NCBI GenBank assembly: GCA_019113825.1
Contig: DXGR01000033.1
Coordinates: 1 to 53,062, forward strand
Direction of reading: 5' to 3'
Origin: Candidatus Stackebrandtia excrementipullorum
Lineage (GTDB): Bacteria > Actinomycetota > Actinomycetes > Mycobacteriales > Micromonosporaceae
Length of the DNA stretch: 53,062 bases
Both the position numbers and the translations under genes were made by a program. Below, piece by piece: positions 41,910 through 51,242 of this stretch. The notes beneath the pieces were generated by a model. It had not been told where the DNA came from. It saw nothing but the letters and a program-made list of their open reading frames with translations, and made no database searches. How positions within the stretch are numbered: the stretch's first letter is position 1; each line of letters opens with the position of its first letter.

Positions 41910-43091
41910 TCACAGGGTCTGCAGCCAGTCGCGCATCGATGCCGTCCCGTCTTCTCGAGCGAGTGCGGCACCGACCGTCGCAGCGCCGGCACGCAACCGG
42001 TTCCCGTCCGTGGCCTCCCTTATCGCCGAGGCCAGCGCGGCGCCGTCGGCACGCCTCATCGGTATCGGCGAGGTGGCGGCGTCCAGTGCCACGAGCCGAC
42101 GCGCCCAAAAATGCTGGTCCGTGTGCATGGGCATCGGCACCGAGGGCACTCCGGCGCGAAGTGCCGCCGAGGTGACGCCCGCACCGGCGTGATGCACCAC
42201 GACACTCGCCTGCGGCAGCAGAAGACTGTGCGGTACGTCGCCGACATGGAGAACGTTTCCGCTGTCGATGTCCAGGTTTCCCTGTACAACGGCACGGGCG
42301 CCGGTCATCTTCAACGCCGCAGCAACCGCCTGCACGACATCGGATTCCGGGCTCATACTCCCCAGGGTTACAACGACGGGCGCGGGCCCGTCGGCGAGGA
42401 ATGCGGTCACCTCGTCCGGGATGCCCGCCCCGGGCGGTTCGTGCGGCCACCAGAAACCGTCCAGCCGTAGATGATCGGGCCAGTCGGCCGGGCGCGGTAG
42501 GACGACGGGGCTGATGCCGTGATGCACCGGAACGCCCCGGTCGTGTCGGAGCCGCTGCCCCGCCGCACGGCTACGCGGGGGCAGCCCGAAGCCCGCGCGG
42601 ATCCGTGCGGCCGGTGGGTCGTACGGCGCCCGCACTCGGGCGGCCAGCCGCCCCGCCCACCGGTTACCGAAACCCCCGAGGTCCTTCGCACCGGCGATCA
42701 TCGGCGGATAGGCGGCGCTGGGGTACCACGGCTGCAGCAGCATGTCGGCGGACGGAACTTTTACGGCTTCCGCGATGTCATGACCGTACGGCGATATCGC
42801 GTTGGCCAATATGACCTCGGTGCCCTGCGCAGCATCCAGCGCGACGGCCGCCGCCGCATCCATATAGCTTCTCAACGCGGCGAGATGAGCCCGGACCCCG
42901 GACGCCTCCGGCGGCGGTGACAACGACGCGTCCACAGGCGCAACGGTGCATCCGGCGGCTTCGATCAGGTGGGTGTATTCGGTGTTGGCGACGATCGTGA
43001 CGTCGTGCCCATCGGCGGTGAAGGCCGCCCCGAGCCCGGTCGCGGGTGCGACGTCGCCTCTCGTTCCGGGGCTAAGCATCAGAATCCGCAT
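41910..43091 (-). CDS. GT1-family glycosyltransferase (UGT/macrolide-type)
   Basis: A 393-residue GT-B enzyme. The N-terminus MRILMLSPGTRGDVAPATGLG is the acceptor-binding start of the UGT/MurG-like GT1 group. The C-terminal donor-binding part has VVTLGSMS, LLLPQASVVVHHAGAGVTS (the GT1 signature with HHAGAG) and PMPMHTDQHFWARRL. Such enzymes add nucleotide-activated sugars to lipids, antibiotics or other small molecules. ATG 43091 is clear from the conserved N-terminus. The next upstream gene on the strand is a small SDR 78 nt away, so they may be co-transcribed. Confidence 0.87.
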   Translation of the reverse strand: MRILMLSPGTRGDVAPATGLGAAFTADGHDVTIVANTEYTHLIEAAGCTVAPVDASLSPPPEASGVRAHLAALRSYMDAAAAVALDAAQGTEVILANAISPYGHDIAEAVKVPSADMLLQPWYPSAAYPPMIAGAKDLGGFGNRWAGRLAARVRAPYDPPAARIRAGFGLPPRSRAAGQRLRHDRGVPVHHGISPVVLPRPADWPDHLRLDGFWWPHEPPGAGIPDEVTAFLADGPAPVVVTLGSMSPESDVVQAVAAALKMTGARAVVQGNLDIDSGNVLHVGDVPHSLLLPQASVVVHHAGAGVTSAALRAGVPSVPMPMHTDQHFWARRLVALDAATSPIPMRRADGAALASAIREATDGNRLRAGAATVGAALAREDGTASMRDWLQTL

Positions 43092-43169
43092 AGGCTCTCC
43101 GATCCACGGCGTGCGGTCCAGGGAGGATCGCCACCCCACACTATGGCACGTACGGCCGCCCCGACCGGT

Positions 43170-43769
43170 CTACGGCACCTCGACCACCTGCCCGGTGGCG
43201 GCCCCCTCGATCGACTTCACATAAGCCCGCGCGACGTCCACCAAATCCGCAGGTTTGTACCCGGGGAAAAGGCCCCCCAGGTCGTTCAGGCTCTCGGTAA
43301 ACACCGAAGGACTGACCGCGTTGATCCGCTGCGGCGTCATCTCCAACGCAGCCGCACGCACGAAAGCCTCGACCGCACCGTTGGCGACCGCCGCCGCGGC
43401 GCCGGTCACGATCGGTTCGCGCGCAAGAATGCCGGTGATCAACGTGAACGATCCACGGTCGGCCACATGAGACAAACCGGTACGTACCAGGTTTATCTGG
43501 CTCAGTACCTTGCCCTCGAACGCGTTGACGTATTCCGCCTCATCCAGTTCGGGCAGGGGCGCGAACGGCACAGCGCCGGCGGTGATCGCCACCGCGTCCA
43601 CCCGTCCCACCGACTCCCACATCCGCTGAAGCTGTTCCGGTTTCGTGACGTCGCACCGGATGTCCCCGCTGGTGCGGCCCACGGTCACGAGATCATGCCC
43701 TCGACGGCCCAGGGCGTCGCATACCGCCGTACCGAGTGTGCCGGCTGCGCCGACGATCAGAATCCTCAT
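43170..43769 (-). CDS. Small SDR-like NAD(P)-binding protein
   Basis: A 199-residue SDR-fold protein with the Rossmann start MRILIVGAAGTLGTAVCDAL and RTSGDIRCDV as the cofactor-selective strand end. The classical YxxxK is replaced by AAAAVANGAVEAF, as in a compact SDR subgroup of ~200 residues that keeps TGILAREP and RINAVSP. Catalysis may therefore use other residues or be absent. ATG 43769 has no strong ribosome binding site. It lies upstream of the glycosyltransferase on the same strand. Confidence 0.8.
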   Translation of the reverse strand: MRILIVGAAGTLGTAVCDALGRRGHDLVTVGRTSGDIRCDVTKPEQLQRMWESVGRVDAVAITAGAVPFAPLPELDEAEYVNAFEGKVLSQINLVRTGLSHVADRGSFTLITGILAREPIVTGAAAAVANGAVEAFVRAAALEMTPQRINAVSPSVFTESLNDLGGLFPGYKPADLVDVARAYVKSIEGAATGQVVEVP

Positions 43770-43811
43770 GGCGCAACGGTAAACGAGGCGTATCGACTTC
43801 GTGGAGGTTCC

Positions 43812-44123
43812 ATGTCACGGCCTGGACGGGATCTGCGTTACACGGAGACGCTCCATCCGTCGTCGTCGCATGAGGGTTCCCAACCGTGGGTTCGAGTCGT
43901 GACCGTTCTCGTCGTCGACCACGACGTCGATAACCAGACGCGACGACGACCCGGTGACGTCGGCGGCCGGGCACGCGTGCCTCAACCGCCGCAACATTCG
44001 GCAATCTGGACCGTGACACACTTCCCCGTCACGTTTGTATGGGAACGTCACATTCCGGGTGCCCGAACGATCGCATCGCACCCCGCCTGGAGGCCGTTTA
44101 CGGCGGAGCCCGCAACACGTTGA
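43812..44123 (+). CDS. Hypothetical protein (103 aa), weak call
   Basis: An ATG at 43812 preceded by GGAGG (43803-43807) opens a 103-codon frame to a TGA at 44121. The product begins MSRPGRDLRYTETLHPSSSH and contains a short hydrophobic stretch, VRVVTVLVVDHDVD. Third-position G/C is moderate. No domain recognised. The good ribosome binding site supports it, but it lies in a decayed stretch and could be spurious. Confidence 0.35.
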   Translation: MSRPGRDLRYTETLHPSSSHEGSQPWVRVVTVLVVDHDVDNQTRRRPGDVGGRARVPQPPQHSAIWTVTHFPVTFVWERHIPGARTIASHPAWRPFTAEPATR

Positions 44124-44708
44124 CCGGCGGCTTCACGGGCCTTACAGCCGACCCGAACGGTTGCACTGGTCGAAAGGCTTGTCCACAGATCCGCCGCGAC
44201 CGAAACCGTGGTTGTCAACACGCGGCCGAGACAGCGCTCCACGGGCACCACCGACCCGTCTCACCGGGCCAACACCGTTCGCAACGCATCCTCCAAAATG
44301 TCCACACCCGAATACAGGTCGTCCACGCTGATGGTCAACGGAGGTGTGGTCACCTGCACGTTCGGGGGCTGGTTGCGCATGCGACATGCTCGATCACGGA
44401 CTCGAACGCTCGCATGGGAATTTCGCCGTGCCGCACTGTGAGCCTTCGGTTCGGGTCTCGTCGACCAGGCCGTAGACGGCATGCACAGGCCGTGTTCGAA
44501 GACGTACCCGCCTGCGCCGCTGCGGCGAGATCGGACGGTGGTCTGTCGAGATACCCCGACGTTGCTCGGCCTCTGCTGACCGCGGCACGACGATCACGAC
44601 GCCCACACCGGTGAGCGGCACAGCCTGTGGCAGCGGATCAGCATAACGATCGGTTTCGGATCTTCTGTGCACCCGCGATTCACGTGCGTTGTGTCGGCTC
44701 CATCCCGG
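44124..44708. other. Gene-poor, decayed interval
   Basis: Open frames here are short and switch between strands and phases. Codon bias is weak. The only recognisable signal is an aminotransferase-like C-terminus on the minus strand at 44261-44382. I see no insertion element. Confidence 0.5.
44261..44460 (-). pseudogene. Remnant of a class III aminotransferase C-terminus
   Basis: On the minus strand the last ~40 codons before a TGA at 44261 read NQPPNVQVTTPPLTISVDD and then YSGVDILEDALRTVLAR. That is the typical end of class III aminotransferases (PPLTI followed by DxGLDILEDAL). Just upstream the frame must change near 44382 to continue into a plausible stretch, LTVRHGEIPMRAFESVIEHV, so at least one frameshift is present and everything further 5' is unrecognisable. 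I read this as a nearly erased gene. A chance match is possible. Confidence 0.4.
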
Positions 44709-45377
44709 TCACCCCGTGAAGTCGTCCAACAGGCCGTTGACAAACGCACGCAGACCGCGACGGTAGGTGTCCTCTGCCGACAGTGACACCCATCGTGGAC
44801 CGATGGCGGCCAGTTGCGGGGCCGTGTCGGCGTCCACCGTGTCGAAGATGCGGGTACGGTCGTCGACCGGACGCGCCGATCGGTGCGTGTTGGTGCGCAC
44901 AAGCATCTCACCGACGGTGTAGTACCACAGGTCACGGATGAAGTAGACGGCCTGATCCGGTGTGCAGCCACAGTCGACGGCCGCGGCCAGGGCCTCGTCG
45001 ACGAGTCCCAGACCGAACGGACCCAGACCGGGAAGAAATCCGTCGGTGGTCATGAATTCGACGGTCCACGGCCAGGCGATGAGCCAGTCGTGAAACGCGG
45101 CGGTGGCTTCGACGATGCGTTCACGCGGGTCGTCGGGCAGTTCAAGGGGCGGCATCTGCTCGATGTATTCGCGCACGATCAGCAGCTGGAGATCCTCCTT
45201 GTCCCGCACATAGTGGTAAAGGGTCGTCGGGCCGATGCCCATTTCTCCGGCCAGTCGACGGATCGTGAGTTTCTGTGGACCTTCTCGGTCGATGAGTGCG
45301 CGGGCGGCGGCCAGGATCTGCGTGCGGGAGGTCACCGGCGGGCGCCCGATGCGGCCACTTGATGCAGGTCGAGACAT
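44709..45377 (-). CDS. TetR-family transcriptional regulator
   Basis: A 222-residue TetR repressor. The N-terminal HTH is ILAAARALIDREGPQKLTIR then EMGIGPTTLYHYVRDKEDL. The C-terminal ligand domain resembles the TetR_C class with FHDWLIAWPWTVEFM. It is divergent from a two-gene ABC transporter operon across 117 bp and most likely represses it. I could not find a clean long palindrome in the gap; GTACATGTTC at about 45461-45470 contains the small dyad ACATGT. The inducer is unknown. Confidence 0.9.
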   Translation of the reverse strand: MSRPASSGRIGRPPVTSRTQILAAARALIDREGPQKLTIRRLAGEMGIGPTTLYHYVRDKEDLQLLIVREYIEQMPPLELPDDPRERIVEATAAFHDWLIAWPWTVEFMTTDGFLPGLGPFGLGLVDEALAAAVDCGCTPDQAVYFIRDLWYYTVGEMLVRTNTHRSARPVDDRTRIFDTVDADTAPQLAAIGPRWVSLSAEDTYRRGLRAFVNGLLDDFTG

Positions 45378-45494
45378 TTCCCCATCTTCCTGTTAGCCGT
45401 TTCGGGGGTGTATCCGACCCGTGGCGTTCGATGGTGGGGGCGTCCAGTGCTAGTTTCGGTACATGTTCGTAAAGTCCGGCCGAAAAGGATCCCG

Positions 45495-47267
45495 ATGAGA
45501 CCCGAAGAAACACCGGCCCCAGGCCTGCGGGAACTACTGCACCCGGCCCGCAGACGGTTGACGACCGCGATCTGCCTGCAGGCGATCGCCGCAGTCATGG
45601 CCGTCGTGCCGCTCGCCGCAGTCGCCGAACTCGCCCGCACACTGTTGACCGACCCCGTCGTCCAGGCACGTGCCTGGACCGTCGCCGCCGTGGCGGCCGC
45701 CGCGCCGGTGGCGTGGCTCGTTCTGTCCACGATCGCCGGAGGTCTGGCACACTACGCCGACCTCGACGTCCAACTGTCGGTGCGCCGGCAGTTGATCGAC
45801 CGCCTCGGCCGAGTCCCGCTGGGGTGGTTCACCAACCGCGGCACCGGCGGCATCGGAAAAGCCGTCCAGCACGATGTGGACGCCATGCACCACATGGTCG
45901 CGCACGCCCTGCCGAACCTCACCAGCAGCGTGATCACCCCCTTGGCGACACTGGCATACCTGTTCTGGGTGGACTGGCTGATGACACTGGTTCTTCTCAT
46001 CCCCGTCGCCATCGGTGTCGGCCTGTTCGTGCGAGCGGGTATGACCATGGAGTCGCACACGTCCGCCTTCGACGAGGCACAGCGCCGGCTCAGCGACAAG
46101 ATCGTCGAATTCGTCGAGGGCATCGCCGTCGTGAAGATGTTCAGCGAAGCCAAACGGGCACACCGTCAGTACGCCACCGCCGCCGACGCCTTCGCCACAT
46201 CGTTCCTGTCCTGGGTGTCCCACGCGTTCAGAACCAGTGCGGTCTCCGAACTGGCCCTCAGCCCCGTCACCATGCTGTTGACCATCCTTATCGGAGGAAT
46301 GACTCTGGTCTCGAACGGACATTTCGCCGCGGTCGACCTGCTGCCCTTCGCGGTTGTCGGCCTGGGCCTGTCCGGTCCCCTCCAGGCGCTGCACTACTAC
46401 AGCCACGACATCGAGAACGCCGGCGCCGCCGCCACCCGCGTCGGCCGACTCCTGGCGACACCGGTGCTGCCCCTTCCGACGCACCCCCGGCGCCCGGAAA
46501 GCCTTACGGTGCAGCTGTCGGGTGTCGCATACGCCTACGACGACAACCGGACGGTGTTGAACGGCATCGACCTGACACTCAAGCCGGGCACCATCACCGC
46601 CGTGGTCGGTCCGTCCGGGTCCGGAAAGTCGACGGTGGCCAAACTGCTGCCGCGCTTCTTCGACCCCACCGCCGGTACCGTCACCATCGGTGGTGTCGAC
46701 CTTCGTGACATCGCCCCGGTTGACCTGTACCGGATGGTGTCGTTCGTACTCCAGGACGCCCAACTGCTCGACTCCACCGTGCGCAACAACATTCGACTAG
46801 CCAAGCCCGAAGCCGACGACGACACCGTGCGCCGCGCCGCCCAAGCCGCCGCCGTCCACGACCGCATCGAGGCGGCCCCGCACGGATACGACTCGGTGAT
46901 CGGCACTGACGTGCGGTTCTCCGGAGGAGAGGCGCAACGTATCTGCATCGCCCGCGCGCTACTCGCCGACGCGCCCATTGTGGTGCTCGATGAGGCAACC
47001 GCGCACGCCGACGCCGAATCGGAGGCGCTGATCCAGGACTCTCTGTCGCTGTTGGCCGCCGGCCGGACGGTGCTCGTTGTCGCACATCGCCTGGCGTCGA
47101 TCGTCGGCGTCGACCACATCGTCGTGCTCGACGAAGGGCGCGTGGCCGAACAGGGCGCCCATGCCGAACTGTTGACAGCCAACGGGCGATACGCGGACAT
47201 GTGGCGGCTGCAGGAACAGAGCGACACCTCCCTCGTCGCCGCAAATATCACAAAGGAGGCGCCATGA
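45495..47267 (+). CDS. ABC half-transporter, siderophore-importer-like (IrtA/YbtP class)
   Basis: A 590-residue fused permease-ATPase. Six membrane helices span ~20-310. The ATPase has Walker A VGPSGSGKST, signature FSGGEAQRICIARALL, Walker B IVVLDEATAHADAESE and the H-loop VVAHRL. FSGGEAQR with the DEATAxADxESE pattern is characteristic of the IrtAB/YbtPQ branch, type IV-fold ABC proteins that import Fe-siderophores, rather than of ordinary drug exporters (LSGGQ, DEATSALD). There is no FAD-binding SIP domain at the N-terminus, unlike mycobacterial IrtA. ATG 45495 follows AAAAGGA. It overlaps the next gene by 4 nt. Confidence 0.87.
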   Translation: MRPEETPAPGLRELLHPARRRLTTAICLQAIAAVMAVVPLAAVAELARTLLTDPVVQARAWTVAAVAAAAPVAWLVLSTIAGGLAHYADLDVQLSVRRQLIDRLGRVPLGWFTNRGTGGIGKAVQHDVDAMHHMVAHALPNLTSSVITPLATLAYLFWVDWLMTLVLLIPVAIGVGLFVRAGMTMESHTSAFDEAQRRLSDKIVEFVEGIAVVKMFSEAKRAHRQYATAADAFATSFLSWVSHAFRTSAVSELALSPVTMLLTILIGGMTLVSNGHFAAVDLLPFAVVGLGLSGPLQALHYYSHDIENAGAAATRVGRLLATPVLPLPTHPRRPESLTVQLSGVAYAYDDNRTVLNGIDLTLKPGTITAVVGPSGSGKSTVAKLLPRFFDPTAGTVTIGGVDLRDIAPVDLYRMVSFVLQDAQLLDSTVRNNIRLAKPEADDDTVRRAAQAAAVHDRIEAAPHGYDSVIGTDVRFSGGEAQRICIARALLADAPIVVLDEATAHADAESEALIQDSLSLLAAGRTVLVVAHRLASIVGVDHIVVLDEGRVAEQGAHAELLTANGRYADMWRLQEQSDTSLVAANITKEAP

Positions 47268-49075
47268 TCAGGCGACTGTTCACCGCACTCGGTCGCGAGC
47301 ACGATCGGGCGCTACGCACACTCTTGGCGCTGCTGTGCAGTGCCGCGCTGCTACAGGGTTTCGCGTTCGTCCTGCTCGTACCCGCCCTACGCGAACTGCT
47401 CGGCGAGCAGCCGGAAGGGGCATGGCCGTGGGTGGCGGCACAGGCGGTACTGTGGCTCGGTTTCGCGGCTGTGAGCTACTCGGCGACGTTGGCCGGGTTT
47501 CGCACCGGAGCCAACCTCAGCAAGGACCTGCACCACCGCATCGGCGACAAGGTCGCGCAACTTCCACTGTCCTGGTTCAACTCCGACCATGTCGGCACAT
47601 TGACCCGACTGACCTCGCAACGCGTGATCGACATCATGGGAGTGCCGGCACACCTGCTACGACAGTTGGTGGACTCCGCGGTCACCCCGTTGGTCGTGGT
47701 GGCGGCCATGTTCCTGTTCGACCCGCGTCTGGGCGTGGCCATGACGATCGCGGCGGTCACCGCCGCCGTGACCTACCGGGTAGCCGGTCGCAGCAGGCAG
47801 ACCGTCGACGAGGAGTCCGACCGTGTGCACGCCGAGGCGGCCGGGCGGATCGTCGAATTTGCTCGCGCTCAACCCGTCCTGCGAGCGTTCGGTCGCACCG
47901 TTGACGGCCACGCGGAACTTGACGCCGCGCTCACGGCGCAGCATCGGGCCGGGCGACGCATGCTCCGCGCCGGGCTGCCGGGCATCGTGGGTCTCGGCTT
48001 TGTCGCGCAAGCGGCCTTCATCGCGCTGCTGGCCATGGGAACCCACTTCGTTATCGACAATTCGCTCGGGGCCGTGGAAATGATCGTCCTGCTGGTGCTG
48101 GGCGCCCGGTTCGTGGAACCGGTGATGCTCACCGCGGAACTCGGTGGGGCACTGCGGGCCGCCGAGAACGCCTTGATCGAGATCAACGCCCTGCTCGACA
48201 CCAAGACGCTCCCCGAACCGGAGGTGAGTCAACAGGTCTACGGGGCCGACATCGATGTGGACGATGTGCATTTCGGTTATGACGACGTCCCGGTGCTGCG
48301 CGGGTTGGCCATGCGGATGCCGCACGGTCGAATGACCGCACTGGTGGGTCCGTCCGGGGCCGGAAAGACGACCGTGATCAAGTTGATCGCGAGGTTCTTC
48401 GACACCGACTCCGGTGCGGTGCGAATAGGAGGCGCGGATGTGCGGGAATTGCGTACAGAGGACCTCACGTCGATCGTCTCGGTGGTCTTTCAAGACGTGT
48501 ACCTCTTTGACGGCTCCATTATCGACAACATAAGGGTCGGTAAGCCGGACGCCACCGATACCGAGGTGTACGAAGCCGCTCGAACCGCGCGGGTGGACGA
48601 CATCGCCGAGCGTCTGCCGGGTGGTTGGGACGCTCCCGTCGGTGAAGGAGGCGGTCGGCTCTCCGGTGGGGAGCGGCAACGCATCTCGATCGCGCGGGCC
48701 CTGCTGAAGAACACCCCGGTCGTGTTGTTCGACGAACCGACCGCGGCGCTGGACGCCGAGAACGAGTATGCACTGCGCCAGGCGATGACGGCGTTGGCCC
48801 GCGACCGGACCGTGCTGGTGATCGCGCATCGGTTGCATACGTTGCAGGAGGCCGACCACATCGTGGTCCTGGACGACGGTCGCGCGGTCGAGCAGGGTTC
48901 TCACGACGCGCTGATGGCGTTGGACGGTCACTACGCCGAGTATTGGCGCGCGCGCCGACGAGCGTTCGGATGGCGGCTCGCCTCAGACACGGCCGACGCC
49001 GTAGCGATGCGGCCGCCCGTCCTCGATCAGACGGACACACAACCGGCTCGCGTCACACCAGGTCACGCGGGATGA
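47264..49075 (+). CDS. ABC half-transporter partner (IrtB/YbtQ class)
   Basis: A 603-residue fused permease-ATPase that should pair with the upstream half. Walker A is VGPSGAGKTT, signature LSGGERQRISIARALLK, Walker B VVLFDEPTAALDAENE and the H-loop VIAHRL. The permease start, FVLLVPALRELL, and FNSDHVGTLTRLTSQRV match IrtB/YbtQ relatives. ATG 47264 overlaps the first gene's stop (ATGA) with AAAGGAGG upstream. A 30-residue polar C-terminal tail extends past the usual end. No siderophore synthesis or binding protein lies nearby, so import of a scavenged siderophore, or an export function, remains open. Confidence 0.87.
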   Translation: MIRRLFTALGREHDRALRTLLALLCSAALLQGFAFVLLVPALRELLGEQPEGAWPWVAAQAVLWLGFAAVSYSATLAGFRTGANLSKDLHHRIGDKVAQLPLSWFNSDHVGTLTRLTSQRVIDIMGVPAHLLRQLVDSAVTPLVVVAAMFLFDPRLGVAMTIAAVTAAVTYRVAGRSRQTVDEESDRVHAEAAGRIVEFARAQPVLRAFGRTVDGHAELDAALTAQHRAGRRMLRAGLPGIVGLGFVAQAAFIALLAMGTHFVIDNSLGAVEMIVLLVLGARFVEPVMLTAELGGALRAAENALIEINALLDTKTLPEPEVSQQVYGADIDVDDVHFGYDDVPVLRGLAMRMPHGRMTALVGPSGAGKTTVIKLIARFFDTDSGAVRIGGADVRELRTEDLTSIVSVVFQDVYLFDGSIIDNIRVGKPDATDTEVYEAARTARVDDIAERLPGGWDAPVGEGGGRLSGGERQRISIARALLKNTPVVLFDEPTAALDAENEYALRQAMTALARDRTVLVIAHRLHTLQEADHIVVLDDGRAVEQGSHDALMALDGHYAEYWRARRRAFGWRLASDTADAVAMRPPVLDQTDTQPARVTPGHAG

Positions 49076-49452
49076 TTCTGTGCCAGTTTCCCGAGTAGAC
49101 ACGCGGGTCACCGCTTTGATGATCGAGTTCGTACGCGTCCAGTTGCGCGGTGATGATGAAGTCGGTCGCCGTGCAGGTCAACACGGTCCGCGTCTCCACT
49201 TCGATGCGCCAGTCGTCACGCGTATACCGACGGACGGTCCGTGTCTCACCCCTGGCGGACTCCACTTCGTTCCACCGGAAGCTGTACCACTCGCGAGTGC
49301 TACGCGTGACGTCCGTTCCGGTGTCGACGATGCGGAAACCGCCCTGGTCGTTCACGATCTCCAATGTGGAAACGTCCGTGGCCAGATCGCGAACAACACG
49401 CCAACTGTGCTCCCCGTCGCTCAGTGGCACGACCTCCGTGGGTGGAGCGGCC
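49053..49452 (-). pseudogene. C-terminal fragment of an S15/CocE-type peptidase
   Basis: The minus-strand frame reads PPTEVVPLSDGEHSW, then VSTLEIVNDQGGFRI, SREWYSFRWNEV, RDDWRIEVETRTVLTCTATDF and ends WHRIIPRDLV. This is the end of the X-Pro dipeptidyl-peptidase C-terminal domain of S15/CocE hydrolases (usually ~650 residues). Everything before it, including the alpha/beta-hydrolase catalytic domain, is missing. A GTG at 49430 could start a 125-residue product, but without the catalytic domain it would be inactive. Its 3' end overlaps the ABC gene by 23 nt. The break lies between 49453 and 49488, where a truncated glycosyltransferase begins on the other strand. Confidence 0.7.
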
Positions 49453-49488
49453 TCCCGACGGCCAACTCGTCGATGTCGGCGGAGACCA

Positions 49489-50298
49489 CAGACGTTTCAC
49501 GCGCTCGGCACGGTCAAGCGGCGACATCAGGGAGCCATGGACACCAGTCCACCGTCCCGCATCAACGTGGAACGTCGGTTGGGGAGAAAGGTGGACCGGA
49601 TCATCGCCACGTGCAACGACGAGGTCGACGAACTTGACGACATGGGCATTTCGCGGGAACGCGTCGACGTCGTTCCGTGCGGTGTCGACATCGAACGGTT
49701 TCGCCCGGACGGGCCGATCGAGCCACGTGACGGGCTCGCACGCATCGTCACCGTCGGCCGTGTCGTGCCTCGCAAGGGGTTCGCCGACATCATCGAGGCG
49801 ACGGCCCTGGTGGAAGACACCGAACTGGTCGTTGTGGGCGGCTCGCCCGACGAGTCGGGTGCCGAACTGGCCCGGCTGCGCGGCGTCGCCGCCGAGCACG
49901 GTGTCCGAGACCGGGTCCGGTTCGCCGGGATGGTTCCCCGGACCCGTATGCCGGGGCTGCTGCGGTCGGCCGACGCGGTGGTGTGTGCGCCCTGGTACGA
50001 ACCGTTCGGCATCGTCCCGTTGGAGGCCATGGCATGTGGTCGGCCGGTGATCGCCAGCGAGGTGGGAGGCATGCTCGACACCGTGATCGGTGGTGTCAAC
50101 GGCTTGCACGTGCGTCCACGCGATCCCGACTCGATAGCGGCGGGGATCGCGATGCTGTTGCGTGATCCGGCCCTGGCGCAACGTTTCGGCGAGGCGGGCC
50201 GCGAGAGGGTGTGTCGCGACTTCACGTGGCGTTCGGTGGCGAGACGGACCGAGGCGGTCTACCAAAGTCTGTTGACGCGCACCCTGGTCAGCGGGTGA
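49489..50298 (+). pseudogene. 5'-truncated GT4 glycosyltransferase
   Basis: The plus frame starts abruptly at QTFHALGTVKRRHQG, a mid-protein motif of MshA-like GT4 glycosyltransferases, and continues through VVPCGVDIERF, VTVGRVVPRKG, WYEPFGIVPLEAMACG (the GT4 donor-binding EX7E region) and VGGMLDT to the normal end. The N-terminal acceptor-binding Rossmann domain (~150 residues) is absent. An ATG at 49536 could give a 253-residue product, but a GT4 enzyme without its first domain should not work. The retained part has no frameshift, so the truncation is probably recent. It meets the S15 fragment at the same breakpoint. Confidence 0.75.
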
Positions 50299-50312
50299 GG
50301 GCCGCTCACCGC

Positions 50313-51138
50313 TCAGCCGACGTAACGGCGGGCGACGGAACGCCGCTGTGAGGATTCGAGCAGTTTCAGGCGCGCCTCCACGTGATGCGGCAGGACACGA
50401 CGCCGCCGGATCACCCAGCCGAGTCCGGCCAATGCCGCCAACGCGGCCTCGACGGTGTCCCGGTCACGTGGTGCGGACCGCAGGACCGCAACGCTGTGTC
50501 CAATGGCCGCGCGCCATGGGCGACGCAGCCACGACGTCCACAGCGTGTTGCGGATACCCAGACGTCGCCGACGGGTGCTCTCCCGTCGGGTGGAGGGCTG
50601 ATGAGCGGTGGCGCGACCAGGACGTTCACCGTCGCACCGACAACGACACCGATACCGCTCTCCACCACACGAAACAGCAGATACGTGGGCTCGTCCGCGG
50701 TCCCGGACGCAATCATGATCAGTGCCAGGGCCCCACCCAGACACCGCTGTCCCCGAACCGACGCCACCGCCCCAACAGCATGCCCGCCAACACGGAGACG
50801 AACAGCGCCGATACGGGATCCGGCAAGACCGCAACCGCGACGAACGCCAACCCGATACCGCTGAGGACGGCCGCCATCTGTTGCACCAGCCCTATAACCG
50901 AGCGGTAGATCGTCGCGCTGATCACGAAGACGGCCGTATACGGGGCGATAAAGGACTGAGGCGCATGAACACGTTCGGTGATAAGCCACGCGATGACAGC
51001 CGCCAGCGCCATTTTGAGCGCCTGAAAGACGGCATGACGTTCCGGCTCGGCTCCATGGAACACCCGGCGCAGCCAATGCCAAGGAGCCGCCGGTCGTTCC
51101 CGCCCGGCGGCCGATGACTTCGGTCGTCCCATTCCCAT
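50313..51138 (-). pseudogene. Frameshifted FUSC/aromatic-acid-exporter-like membrane protein
   Basis: From ATG 51138 the frame gives a soluble start, then membrane segments KMALAAVIAWLI, FIAPYTAVFVISATIY, AAVLSGIGLAFVAVAV and VSVLAGMLLGRWRRFGDSGVW, and stops at 50719. The FUSC-like continuation GALALIMIASGTADEPTYLLF and ESGIGVVVGATVNVLVAPPLI is in another frame starting around 50750, so an indel lies near 50735. A third frame, entered near 50600, carries the end (AALAGLGWVIRRRRVLPHHVEARLKLLESS). Two frame changes in ~830 nt indicate decay or sequencing errors. The intact family has 6-12 helices and exports aromatic acids. Confidence 0.65.
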
Positions 51139-51242
51139 AGATCGAATCCGTCGCTTTCACGTGAAGGTGTCGGCGCCGTTTACCCATCCCGGCTGATCCC
51201 CACTCGGCGGATGCGCCCTCGGAGGAGATGTCGGCGCGACCG

